Of a DNA stretch of 64,000 bases, positions 52,064-60,089 are shown in pieces; within the stretch, counting starts at the first letter, position 1, and each line of letters begins with the position of its first letter. A program made the position numbers and the translations under genes. Location of the stretch: positions 203,525 to 267,524 of the forward strand of contig NZ_AUHR01000001.1 of assembly GCF_000423285.1 (NCBI RefSeq). Reading direction: 5' to 3'. The stretch comes from Laribacter hongkongensis DSM 14985. Lineage in GTDB: Bacteria > Pseudomonadota > Gammaproteobacteria > Burkholderiales > Aquaspirillaceae. A model generated the notes under the pieces. It saw only the letters and a list, made by a program, of their open reading frames with translations, ran no database searches and was not told where the DNA came from.

Positions 52064-55000
52064 CTACCCGGCCGCCGGCGGCTCCGCGAGCAGACCGGCC
52101 TCCCGCGCCTGCCGCTGGCGCAGGACCTGGGCCATCTGCTCGCCATTCAGCGGCGCCTGGCAGACCCAGCCCTGTACGGCCTGGCTGCCGATCCGTTCGG
52201 CACAGGCCAGATCGTCATCGCTTTCAACGCCGGTTACGGCCAGAGGCCGACCCAGTACGCCCTGCCAGGCCGACAGCGCCATGCGGCCACGGTCATTTCC
52301 GGACAGTTCGGCCAGGACGCTGCACTCGACCTTGATCCGGGTCAGCGGTGCATCAGCCAGCTCGAACCAGCGACGGATGTCGCCGCCAAAACGGTCCACG
52401 GCCACACCGACGCCGAGTTCGGCCAGCCGGGCCAGTTGCTTGCGGCTTTGTTCCAGATCGGCAAACAGGGCGGATTCGGCCACCTCGAACTCGATCCACT
52501 GCCCGTCCAGCCGGTGTTCCCGCAAGGTCTCGGCCACATGCGTCACCAGCAACGGGTCATGGAACTGCCGGGAGGTCAGGTTGATCGCTACCGGTACCGG
52601 CACCAGCCCGGCCTCCAGCCAGCCGGCCAGCTGCTGGCCGACCAGGTCCAGGGTATAGCGGGTCAGCCGCAGCGCCAGCCGCATGTCCTCGGCCAGATCG
52701 ATGAATGCCTGCGCCGGCAGCCGTTCGCCGGCCGGTGTATGCCAGCGCAGCAGAGCTTCCATCGCCAGCGGCTCGCGCACCGGATTACCGTAGATCAGCT
52801 GGTATTCGAGCACAAATTCGCGCCGCTCCAGCGCCCGGGTCAGCATGGCCTCGCGGGCACGGCGGTTGGCCACCTGGCTTTGCAGGGCCGAGGTAAAGAA
52901 CTGCCAGCGACCCCGTCCCTGTGTCTTGACGTCGTACATGGCGGCATCGGCATGCCGCAGCAGGGTGTCGGCATCCTCGCCGTCCTGCGGAAACATGGCG
53001 ACGCCGATCGAGGCCGGCGATTCGACCCGCTGCCCGGACAGGACAAAGGGCTCCAGCAAGGCGGCCAGCAGCTTGTCGGCCACCGCAGCGGCATCGCGCG
53101 GATACTCCAGCCGTGCCAGCAGGACCACGAATTCGTCGCCGCCCATGCGCCCGACCGCATCACCAGTCCGCACGACCGAACGGATGCGCCGCGCGACTTC
53201 GATCAGCAGGGCATCGCCGGCTTCATGCCCGAGGGTGTCGTTGATCTGCTTGAAACGGTCAAGGTCGAGATACATGACTGCACCGACATGCGGCTGGCGC
53301 CGCGCCTGGGACAGCACGTCGCCGAGCCGTTCGATCAGGGCCGCACGGTTGTAAAGCCCGGTCAGCGAATCGTGCTCGGCCAGATAGCGGATGCGCGCCT
53401 CCTGCCGCTGGCGTTCGGACAGCTCGCTCAGCGTCACCAGCAGGTATGACAGGTTGCCATACTCGTCAAGGACCGGGCTCTGGCGCTGCCAGCAGGCCAG
53501 CGGTACGCCGGACAGCGTCCGGTAGTGACATTCGCCCTCCCAGCTGCGGTTGGCCGGCGGCACGGGGTAAGCATCGGAACGCAGGTCTGCCAGCAGTTCC
53601 TCGACCAGCACTTCGGGCGCCCAGCCGGTCAGGCGCTGCATGGCCCGGTTGGCCTTGAGCAGCCGTCCGGCGGCATCGCAGATCAGCACGGCGTCCGGCG
53701 TGTGTTCCTGTACGTGTGCGGCCAGCCGCAGCTCGGCCGTGGCCAGATGCAGGCGGGTGACGTCCACGTAGACCCCCAGCACGCGCAAGGCCCGCCCGTC
53801 CGGCAGGGTTTCGATCGGCACCAGCGTGGCCATGACCCAGCGCCAGTCCCGGTCGTGCTCCAGCCGGAATTCCAGGCCGTCGATGGGCGCCCGTCCGGCC
53901 ATCAGGTTGCGGTAGCGCAGCCGCACCATGTCACGGTCGTCCGGATGCACGCGCCCGATCCAGTCCTGCGGAATCGGCGACAGCACTGCTCCGTCGTCCG
54001 GATAGCCCATCATTTCAGCCATCACGCTGTTGCCGACCGCCCGGTCGCGGGCCAGGTCCAGGTCAACGTAGCCGATCTGCGCCCGGGCCAGCGCCTCCTT
54101 GATCGAGCGTTCGCCGTCCCGCGCCAGCGACTCGGCCCGCACCAGCTGGTCGATGTCGTGCGCCACCGTCAGCATGTATGCACTGTCGCCCCACGTCACG
54201 CGCGAGCTTTGCAGCTCGATGCAGAAGCGCGTGCCGTCAGCCCGGCGCATCCAGCAGTTGAACGGCTGCGGTACTGGCGCATGCATGCGCGCCAGCAGCT
54301 CGTGCCGGTCGTCCGGGTTGTTCCAGATGCCCATTTCCAGCGAGGTGCGGCCGATGAAGGATGCACGCGGATAACCGAACAGGCGCGCCAGGGCCTCGTT
54401 GGCGTAAACGATGGTCTGGTCGCTCAGCCGGGTCAGTACCACGGCAGAAGGAATCATGTCGGCTGCCTGCAGGATGATGTCGCGCTGTGCCCGCCGCAGC
54501 TGGCGCATTTCCTGCCGGCGCAGGCGCTCCTGCCGGTGCCGCTGCTGTTCGCTGTCGTGCAGGTACAGCACCAGCAGCATCACCACGAATCCGGTGCCGC
54601 TGCCGGTGGCAAGGCCGATCTGCTCCAGCCCGGCCGGCGCCACCCCCAGCACATAAAACGGCAGGACGGCCAGCAGGGTCAGCAATCCGACGTCGCGCAG
54701 GGTCAGCCGGATGGCGGTCCAGACCACCAGCGGAATGAAACCGAAAGACACCAGCTGGCTGACCAGTGGTGCCGGCCCTTCCCACCAGGCTGCCACGCTC
54801 CATGACACCACGCCGATGGTCAGAACAGCAGCCCGTTCGGCCTCCATGGCCCACGATCCCAGCCGCCAGCGGCTGGGCATCGACAGGGATCCGACGACCA
54901 GAAATGCCAGCAGGTCCGCCAACCAGCATTCCAGCAGAGGTTCGCGCCATGCTGGATCAGGCTGTCCGGACAGCAGCAGGGCCAGGACACAGTTGATGCT

Positions 55001-55405
55001 CTCTCCCACCAGTACCAGCAACATCAGCAAGAGCAGACCGGGCAGGGTCTGCCTCCAAGGCGGTAACTGGATTCCGCCAAGGAGCCAGCGGCTCCAGACG
55101 GCCACTGCGCCGGCGACAAGGAGGTCGGGCAGGCTATCGAACAGCATGTGTACCAGCGGTTCGGCGGGCATGCCCAGTACCATGCCCGCCACCAGTCCCA
55201 GCCACAAGGCCGGCAGCGTACGCAAGCCGTAGCGCAGCATGACAGCCAGCGCTACTCCGACCGGCCACCAGACCAGCGGAGCGACAGGACTGACTCGTGC
55301 CGGAACCAGGGATAGCCATGCGACCGCCGCCATGCCCAGCACAATGGCAACCCAGACCAGCACGCGAGGTTGACGGGGCGCGGGAAGCGGCAAGGTGATA
55401 GGCAT
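52064..55405 (-). CDS. large membrane PAS-GGDEF-EAL(degenerate) protein, probable diguanylate cyclase
   Basis: A 1113-residue signalling protein. The N-terminal 290 residues hold about eight hydrophobic helices of a MASE1-like sensor, followed by three PAS-type domains (about 315-435, 440-570, 575-690), a GGDEF domain and an EAL domain. The GGDEF motif is intact at 755-759 (RMGGDEF) with the inhibitory I-site RTGD nine residues ahead, so c-di-GMP synthesis with product feedback is expected. The EAL domain retains E883-A-L but the DD pair is DR (1004-1005), the GTGYSS stretch is lost and EGVE reads TGVE (1058-1061), so hydrolysis is unlikely. ATG 55405 gives a start right before the first helix. 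The gene heads the transcript running into tonB. Confidence 0.9.
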   Translation of the reverse strand: MPITLPLPAPRQPRVLVWVAIVLGMAAVAWLSLVPARVSPVAPLVWWPVGVALAVMLRYGLRTLPALWLGLVAGMVLGMPAEPLVHMLFDSLPDLLVAGAVAVWSRWLLGGIQLPPWRQTLPGLLLLMLLVLVGESINCVLALLLSGQPDPAWREPLLECWLADLLAFLVVGSLSMPSRWRLGSWAMEAERAAVLTIGVVSWSVAAWWEGPAPLVSQLVSFGFIPLVVWTAIRLTLRDVGLLTLLAVLPFYVLGVAPAGLEQIGLATGSGTGFVVMLLVLYLHDSEQQRHRQERLRRQEMRQLRRAQRDIILQAADMIPSAVVLTRLSDQTIVYANEALARLFGYPRASFIGRTSLEMGIWNNPDDRHELLARMHAPVPQPFNCWMRRADGTRFCIELQSSRVTWGDSAYMLTVAHDIDQLVRAESLARDGERSIKEALARAQIGYVDLDLARDRAVGNSVMAEMMGYPDDGAVLSPIPQDWIGRVHPDDRDMVRLRYRNLMAGRAPIDGLEFRLEHDRDWRWVMATLVPIETLPDGRALRVLGVYVDVTRLHLATAELRLAAHVQEHTPDAVLICDAAGRLLKANRAMQRLTGWAPEVLVEELLADLRSDAYPVPPANRSWEGECHYRTLSGVPLACWQRQSPVLDEYGNLSYLLVTLSELSERQRQEARIRYLAEHDSLTGLYNRAALIERLGDVLSQARRQPHVGAVMYLDLDRFKQINDTLGHEAGDALLIEVARRIRSVVRTGDAVGRMGGDEFVVLLARLEYPRDAAAVADKLLAALLEPFVLSGQRVESPASIGVAMFPQDGEDADTLLRHADAAMYDVKTQGRGRWQFFTSALQSQVANRRAREAMLTRALERREFVLEYQLIYGNPVREPLAMEALLRWHTPAGERLPAQAFIDLAEDMRLALRLTRYTLDLVGQQLAGWLEAGLVPVPVAINLTSRQFHDPLLVTHVAETLREHRLDGQWIEFEVAESALFADLEQSRKQLARLAELGVGVAVDRFGGDIRRWFELADAPLTRIKVECSVLAELSGNDRGRMALSAWQGVLGRPLAVTGVESDDDLACAERIGSQAVQGWVCQAPLNGEQMAQVLRQRQAREAGLLAEPPAAG

Positions 55406-55487
55406 GAAATAAACCACACGACGATCAATGTAAACAGCATAGACAATCTGCACCCGGCTACCGGCGCATCCGCTACCGTCCGGGCAC

Positions 55488-55516
55488 AAAAAAACGCGCG
55501 ACGGTCAGTCGCGCGT
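55488..55516 (-). terminator. intrinsic terminator of dps
   Basis: Arms CGCGCGAC / GTCGCGCG (55495-55502, 55508-55515) around a five-base loop, followed on the minus strand by seven T residues. It is 24 bases beyond the dps stop. Confidence 0.88.
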
Positions 55517-55539
55517 TGCCAGAGAGTGAATGCGGTGAG

Positions 55540-56001
55540 TCAGGCCAGCAGGCTGCGCAGCATCCAGGCGGTTTTTTCGTGCACTTCGAGGCGCTGGGTC
55601 AGCAGGTCGAGCGACGGCTGGTCGTTGGCGGCGTCCAGGGCAGCCAGCTGGCCACGGATGGTGCGGCAGACGGTTTCGTGGCCGTCGAGCAGCACGCGGG
55701 TCATGGTGTCGGCATCCGGCACGCCGACGGTTTCGGCGATGGCGGTCAGCCGGGCAAACTCGGCGTAGGTGCCGGGTGCCGGAGCATCCAGTGCGCGGAT
55801 GCGCTCGGCCAGTGCGTCGAGGGCAATCCACATCTCGTTGTACTGCTCTTCGAACATCAGGTGCAGGGTGCGGAATTTCGGTCCGACGACGTTCCAGTGA
55901 AAGTTGTGCGTCTTGAGATAAAGCGTATAGGTGTCGGCCAGCACCCGAGAGAGTCCCTCGACGATGCGCGCACGATCTTCCTGACTGATACCGATATCCA
56001 T
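55540..56001 (-). CDS. dps: Dps-family ferritin-like DNA-protection protein
   Basis: A 153-residue four-helix ferritin-like protein that stores iron and protects DNA from peroxide. The inter-subunit ferroxidase centre is visible: His and Trp in THNFHWNVVGPKF, the aspartate/glutamate set in FEEQYNEMWIALDALAERIRAL. Length is normal, and the N-terminus is short without a Lys-rich tail, so DNA binding may be weak. ATG 56001 is chosen since GGAGG lies eight bases ahead; an in-frame ATG five codons earlier overlaps that site. It has its own terminator and diverges from the DUF167 gene. Confidence 0.92.
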   Translation of the reverse strand: MDIGISQEDRARIVEGLSRVLADTYTLYLKTHNFHWNVVGPKFRTLHLMFEEQYNEMWIALDALAERIRALDAPAPGTYAEFARLTAIAETVGVPDADTMTRVLLDGHETVCRTIRGQLAALDAANDQPSLDLLTQRLEVHEKTAWMLRSLLA

Positions 56002-56066
56002 GGACAAATCCTCCATAAGGGGTGACTGCTAGAATCTGTGTCCGCAACACGCATCACGGATACAGG

Positions 56067-56360
56067 ATGAACTGGTTGACAGCAACGGCCGACGGCGTGC
56101 GGCTGACCCTGCACGTCCAGCCGGGCGCCAGGCGCACCGAGGTGGCCGGCCTTCACGGAGACGCGCTCAAGATCCGGCTGGCCGCTCCGCCGGTCGACGG
56201 CAAGGCCAACGCCTGCCTGCTGGCTTTCCTGGCCCGCGGCCTTGGCGTGTCCCGCTCGGCCGTCACCCTCAAGAGCGGCGATTGCAGCCGGCACAAGGTG
56301 GTCGACATCCGGGGCATCACGCCCGAAGCGGCCGCCGGGCTGTTACCTGTCAAGGAATAA
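56067..56360 (+). CDS. DUF167 family protein (YggU-like)
   Basis: A 97-residue protein of the DUF167/UPF0235 family: LTLHVQPGARRTEVAGLHGDALKIRLAAPPVDGKANACLLAFLARGLGV is the defining stretch, followed by LKSGDCSRHKVVDIRG. The role of the family is unknown. Only an AGG directly next to the ATG at 56067 and a GGA a few bases earlier are seen as ribosome site. It converges with fxsA, 27 bases apart, with no terminator visible. Confidence 0.9.
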   Translation: MNWLTATADGVRLTLHVQPGARRTEVAGLHGDALKIRLAAPPVDGKANACLLAFLARGLGVSRSAVTLKSGDCSRHKVVDIRGITPEAAAGLLPVKE

Positions 56361-56387
56361 GCCTGTAACGTAACTGCTCGGCATGAA

Positions 56388-56852
56388 TTAAGGTTTGCGT
56401 TCGGTCAACTGTGTACGATCATCATCCACCCGGTGATATTCACCGTCTATCGTGCTGCCACCGCCGGCCTGCGGCCCCGGTGGCGTGTCGAACGGCGGAC
56501 TGCCCGCAGTACCGCCCGTGCCGGCACTGCCCAGCGCCGGCCCCTTGAACGGCAGCAACAGGAGGACGGCCGCCACTTCGCTGATGATGCCGGGCAGCAC
56601 GAACAGTGCTCCGGCCAGCAGGTAGCGCAGCGGCCACATCAGCTGCCAGACCGAAGCCCGGCCTTCGCGCATGACCGAAAACAGCGTCAGCAGGGCACCG
56701 AGCTTCTGGTTGCGCAGCATGACAATGCCCAACAGGGCCGACAGCACCAGGTAGAGGAACACCCCGCCGGCACCGATCCAGTCGGCCAGCGAGATCAACA
56801 GGGCGAGTTCGACGAACGGAAACGCCAGAAGCAACAGGAGAAAAATTCGCAT
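56388..56852 (-). CDS. fxsA: FxsA family membrane protein
   Basis: A 154-residue membrane protein of the FxsA family (named for suppression of F exclusion of phage T7 in E. coli when overproduced). The four hydrophobic segments lie within residues 1-110: MRIFLLLLLAFPFVELALLISLADWIGAGG, then VLSALLGIVMLRNQKLG, and a pair around WPLRYLLAGALFVLPGIISEVAAVLLLLP. A Gly/Pro-rich cytoplasmic tail ends the protein. The ATG overlaps, head-to-head, the ATG of cutA (GCATGC at 56849-56854). The minus-strand ribosome site is poor. Confidence 0.88.
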   Translation of the reverse strand: MRIFLLLLLAFPFVELALLISLADWIGAGGVFLYLVLSALLGIVMLRNQKLGALLTLFSVMREGRASVWQLMWPLRYLLAGALFVLPGIISEVAAVLLLLPFKGPALGSAGTGGTAGSPPFDTPPGPQAGGGSTIDGEYHRVDDDRTQLTERKP

Positions 56853-57195
56853 GCGTAGCAATGATCCATCAGACGTGCGGTTGGTTCTTGTCAATATGCC
56901 CGATCCAGACAGTGCCCGCACGATGGCACACTTGCTGGTCACACAACGGCTGGCTGCCTGCGTCAACCTGCTGCCTGGCGTCACTTCCGTCTATCGCTGG
57001 AACGATGTCGTGGAATGCGCCGAGGAAGTCACGCTGCTCATCAAGACAACGGCGGCCGCCTGGCCGGCCCTGGAGCGGCAGGTACGGCAGTCGCATCCGT
57101 ATGACGTACCGGAAATCCTGCAACTGCCGGTCTCTGCCGGCTACGCGCCCTATTTAAGCTGGGTCGTCAGTGAAACGATTTCAAGCCAACCCTGA
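56851..57195 (+). CDS. cutA: CutA divalent-cation tolerance protein
   Basis: A 114-residue cytosolic trimeric protein with the CutA signature: LVNMPDPDSARTMAHLLVTQRLAACVNLLPGVTSVYRWNDVVECAEEVTLLIKT, then the conserved HPYDVPEILQLPV and YLSWVVSET. Its function is thought to relate to metal tolerance in some bacteria, though this is unsettled. AGGAG nine bases before ATG 56851 supports the start; that site lies inside the fxsA coding sequence. It is followed by dsbD on the same strand with a 19-base gap, as in E. coli. Confidence 0.92.
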   Translation: MRSNDPSDVRLVLVNMPDPDSARTMAHLLVTQRLAACVNLLPGVTSVYRWNDVVECAEEVTLLIKTTAAAWPALERQVRQSHPYDVPEILQLPVSAGYAPYLSWVVSETISSQP

Positions 57196-57214
57196 GACAT
57201 TATTCCCTCCGACC

Positions 57215-58999
57215 ATGAAGCGATTCTTGTGTGCCTGCCTGCTGTTCTGGACTGCGCTCTGCGCGCACGCCCTGACAGCCGAAGACCTGCTGCCGCCCGA
57301 ACGGGCCTTTGCCCTGTCTGCCAGCCGCTCGGGCGATGTCGTGCGCCTGAACTGGGCCATTGCCGACGGCTATTACCTGTACCGCGACCGTGTCAGCATC
57401 CGGACCGAACCGCCCGCCGACATCCGGCCGGAACTGCCGCCGGGCCAGCTCAAGCATGATCCGTTTTTCGGCGAAACCCCGGTCTGGCGCCAGGCGGTCG
57501 AAGGCAAAGCACGGCTGCCCGCCGGTACGCCGTCGCCGGTCCAGCTGGTGATCACCCAGCAGGGCTGCGCCGATGCCGGCGTGTGTTATCCGCCGCAGAC
57601 CATCCGCCTGTCGCTGGCCGCGGACGGACGCACGGTATCGGCCGGTTCGCCGGCCGCCGGTTTTCTGTCGGCCCCGCCGGCTGCCACATCACCGGCCAGC
57701 CAGCCGGCAAGTGACGGCAGCGGACTCGGATCGCTGGGCTGGGAAGCACTGACCGCCAGTTTTTTTGTCGCCGGGCTGGGTATGGCACTGACCGCCTGTC
57801 TGTACCCGATGCTGCCCATTGTTTCGGCGATCATTGCCGGCCACGGCACGGCTGCCCACGGCTGGCGCGGGCTGCTGCTGGCGCTGGCCTATGTTGAGGG
57901 ACTGGCGCTGACGTATACCGTGGTCGGCGTCGCCGCCGGGCTGACCGGCAGCTGGCTGACCGTCTGGCTGCAACGGCCGGAAGTGGCCGTGCTGGCAGCG
58001 GTCATGCTGGTCCTGCTGGCGCTGGCCATGTTTGACATCATCAGCGTACAGCTGCCGGCCGGCTTTCAGGCCCGGATGGCGTCGTCGTCCAACCGGCTGA
58101 CCGGCGGCCGACTGGCATCGGTGTTCGGCATGGGCGCGCTGTCGGCGCTGATCATCGGCCCGTGCGTGGCGCCGCCGCTGGCGGTGGCGCTGGGCTACAT
58201 CGGTGCCAGTGGCGATGCCCTGACCGGCGGTGTGGCACTGTTCGCCATGGCACAGGGACTGGGAGCGCCCCTGCTGCTGGTCGGTGCGGCCGGCGGCCAG
58301 CTGCTGCCCAAAGCCGGACCGTGGATGAAGGCGGTCAAGGCCGTCTTCGGGGTCGGCATGCTGCTGCTGGCGGTCTACCTGCTGGCGCCCTACCTACCGC
58401 CGGCGCTGCCGCTGGCGGCCTACGGCATCATCCTGATCGTCAGCGCAGTGTTTGCCGGAGCGTTTGATTCCATGCCGGCCGGCAGTCACCCCGGCCGCCG
58501 CCTGCTCAAGAGCCTTGGCCTGCTGGCAGCCTTGCTGGGTGCCGTACAGCTGGTCGGCAGCCTCGCTGGCGCCGACGACCCGCGCTATCCGCTGGCCCCG
58601 CTGACAGCCCGTGCCGACAGTCCGGCAACGGCGGCTCCGGCCTTCACGTCCGTCAGTTCGCTGGCGGAGTGGGAATCTTTCCTCACGGCCAACCGCGGCC
58701 GGCCGGTCCTGCTCGATTTTTATGCCGACTGGTGTGCGTCGTGCAAGGAGATGGAACGCAAGACGTTCCATGATCCGGCGGTGGCCCAGGCCATGCGCGG
58801 CATGGCGCTGGCGCAGGCTGACGTGACGGCCAACACGCCGGCGCACCAGGCGCTGCTCAAGCACTTCGGACTGTTCGGCCCGCCGGGCATCATCCTGTTT
58901 TCTGCGCAAGGCCAGGAGAGCGGCCGGGTGATCGGTTTCATGCCGCCAGCGGCATTCCTGCAGGAAATTTCGGCCGTAACGCCTTCCGTTCCTCAATAA
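57215..58999 (+). CDS. dsbD: thiol:disulfide interchange protein DsbD
   Basis: A 594-residue protein moving electrons from cytoplasmic thioredoxin to periplasmic partners. A signal peptide (MKRFLCACLLFWTALCAHA) precedes the N-terminal immunoglobulin-like domain with its cysteine pair (QQGCADAGVCYP), a central membrane domain of eight helices with the two essential cysteines (ALTACLYPMLP and IIGPCVAPPL), and a C-terminal thioredoxin domain with CASC (YADWCASCKEME). All six redox cysteines are present, so it should be functional. ATG 57215 is preferred as it begins the signal peptide; an upstream in-frame start lies within cutA. Confidence 0.95.
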   Translation: MKRFLCACLLFWTALCAHALTAEDLLPPERAFALSASRSGDVVRLNWAIADGYYLYRDRVSIRTEPPADIRPELPPGQLKHDPFFGETPVWRQAVEGKARLPAGTPSPVQLVITQQGCADAGVCYPPQTIRLSLAADGRTVSAGSPAAGFLSAPPAATSPASQPASDGSGLGSLGWEALTASFFVAGLGMALTACLYPMLPIVSAIIAGHGTAAHGWRGLLLALAYVEGLALTYTVVGVAAGLTGSWLTVWLQRPEVAVLAAVMLVLLALAMFDIISVQLPAGFQARMASSSNRLTGGRLASVFGMGALSALIIGPCVAPPLAVALGYIGASGDALTGGVALFAMAQGLGAPLLLVGAAGGQLLPKAGPWMKAVKAVFGVGMLLLAVYLLAPYLPPALPLAAYGIILIVSAVFAGAFDSMPAGSHPGRRLLKSLGLLAALLGAVQLVGSLAGADDPRYPLAPLTARADSPATAAPAFTSVSSLAEWESFLTANRGRPVLLDFYADWCASCKEMERKTFHDPAVAQAMRGMALAQADVTANTPAHQALLKHFGLFGPPGIILFSAQGQESGRVIGFMPPAAFLQEISAVTPSVPQ

Positions 59000-59003
59000 T
59001 GAC

Positions 59004-59033
59004 TTGACGAAATACGTTTTCAGCGCGTAAATT
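59004..59033 (+). promoter_or_regulatory. promoter of the tRNA-Lys cluster
   Basis: TTGACG (59004-59009), 18-base spacer, TAAATT (59028-59033), about 20 bases before the first tRNA. The bases after the -10 box are GC-rich (GCCGCC), which is typical of stringently controlled stable-RNA promoters; that control is inference. Confidence 0.6.
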
Positions 59034-59052
59034 GCCGCCTCTCGGCGCAAGA

Positions 59053-59128
59053 GGGTCGTTAGCTCAGCTGGTAGAGCAGCGGACTTTTAATCCGTTGGTC
59101 GCAGGTTCGAATCCCGCACGACCCACCA
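59053..59128 (+). tRNA. tRNA-Lys (anticodon TTT)
   Basis: A 76-base cloverleaf: acceptor GGGTCGT pairs with ACGACCC, D-arm AGCTCAGCTGGTAGAGC, anticodon loop CTTTTAA (anticodon TTT), TpsiC arm GGTTCGAATCC, encoded CCA end. Confidence 0.97.
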
Positions 59129-59164
59129 CTTTGCCGCCGCGCATCACTTGCCTGGTATGACTCT

Positions 59165-59240
59165 GGGTTGTTAGCTCAGCTGGTAGAGCAGCGGACTCTT
59201 AATCCGTAGGTCGTAGGTTCGAACCCTACACAACCCACCA
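59165..59240 (+). tRNA. tRNA-Lys (anticodon CTT)
   Basis: Acceptor GGGTTGT pairs with ACAACCC; anticodon loop CTCTTAA gives anticodon CTT, reading AAG; TpsiC arm GGTTCGAACCC; encoded CCA end. Identical to the next gene. Confidence 0.97.
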
Positions 59241-59276
59241 CAGATTGCTTCAGGTCACCCCGTCAGGGATGACTCT

Positions 59277-59352
59277 GGGTTGTTAGCTCAGCTGGTAGAG
59301 CAGCGGACTCTTAATCCGTAGGTCGTAGGTTCGAACCCTACACAACCCACCA
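59277..59352 (+). tRNA. tRNA-Lys (anticodon CTT), second copy
   Basis: Same sequence as the previous tRNA, including acceptor GGGTTGT and anticodon loop CTCTTAA, with encoded CCA. The 36-base spacer before it and the 35-base spacer after it are nearly identical, indicating tandem duplication. Confidence 0.97.
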
Positions 59353-59387
59353 CAGATTGCTTCAAGTCACCCCGTCAGGGATGACTC

Positions 59388-59463
59388 GGGTCGTTAGCTC
59401 AGCTGGTAGAGCAGCGGACTTTTAATCCGTTGGTCGCAGGTTCGAATCCCGCACGACCCACCA
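59388..59463 (+). tRNA. tRNA-Lys (anticodon TTT), second copy
   Basis: Same as the first tRNA of the cluster: acceptor GGGTCGT, anticodon loop CTTTTAA, encoded CCA. It ends the cluster and is followed by a terminator. Confidence 0.97.
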
Positions 59464-59476
59464 CCGTTTCAGGCAG

Positions 59477-59507
59477 AACCCGGTCATTGGCCGGGTTTTC
59501 TGTTTTT
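59477..59507 (+). terminator. intrinsic terminator of the tRNA-Lys cluster
   Basis: Arms AACCCGG / CCGGGTT (59477-59483, 59491-59497) with a seven-base loop, followed by TTCTGTTTTT. Confidence 0.85.
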
Positions 59508-59761
59508 GCGACGGCCAACCGGGGCTGCATCCCGCAGGGCATTGTCCTGCCTGCCCCCGAGCCGTTAGCATGTTTTCCGGCCCTGAACAGGCCACCTCAT
59601 CCAGATCCTTTGCAGAAGGTTCATATGTTGGAGATTGCAGCAATCCGGTAACACAGGCCTGTTGTCCAGGCCAATGTTACCGACATGTCCCGCAAACCGG
59701 GCGGCTCTGCCAGACGCAGGCAGCCGCCGCGTGAGTCATTGATTGCCGGCAGTTATCCATA

Positions 59762-60019
59762 ATGAATATCTCCAGACCGGAGCAAAGGACCCTGCACGTC
59801 CTCGCCAAAGGCGGCTACATCGTACGCATCCGCGACGACGCCGGCCGCATCACCACCGTCGAATGCCATACCCGCGAAGGGCACATCCTGTCCGACTGCA
59901 CGCTGGCCGTCTTCCAGAAGCTCAAGGCCAAACGGCTGGTCAGCTCGAAAAACAGCCAGCCCTACCGGATCAACAGGAACGGCCTGCTCGCCGTTCGCGC
60001 CCAGCTCGACAACCAGTAA
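59762..60019 (+). CDS. YjhX family protein (putative toxin family)
   Basis: An 85-residue protein matching YjhX/UPF0386: [72 protein letters not shown]. coli YjhX has been described as a toxin of the YjhX-YjhQ pair; the winged-helix-like compact fold suggests nucleic-acid or topoisomerase contact. The gene 70 bases downstream encodes a GNAT acetyltransferase, the same family as YjhQ, so the pair may be equivalent to YjhX-YjhQ. There is no clear Shine-Dalgarno before the ATG at 59762. Confidence 0.85.
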   Translation: MNISRPEQRTLHVLAKGGYIVRIRDDAGRITTVECHTREGHILSDCTLAVFQKLKAKRLVSSKNSQPYRINRNGLLAVRAQLDNQ

Positions 60020-60089
60020 CCGTCCCACCCACCGGCCGCTGCCCTGACGCAGCAGGCCGGCGGCCCGGCATCCTGCACGAAAGCCCGTC

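Noticed and set aside
59422-59651. 73-codon frames on both strands over the last tRNA-Lys and its terminator
   Set aside because: They read through a tRNA gene and a terminator hairpin; one ends in the familiar mis-annotated tRNA translation pattern (RDSNLRPTD).
59053-59762. Possible integrated element at the tRNA-Lys cluster
   Set aside because: No integrase, no direct repeat of a tRNA 3' end downstream, and normal GC content.
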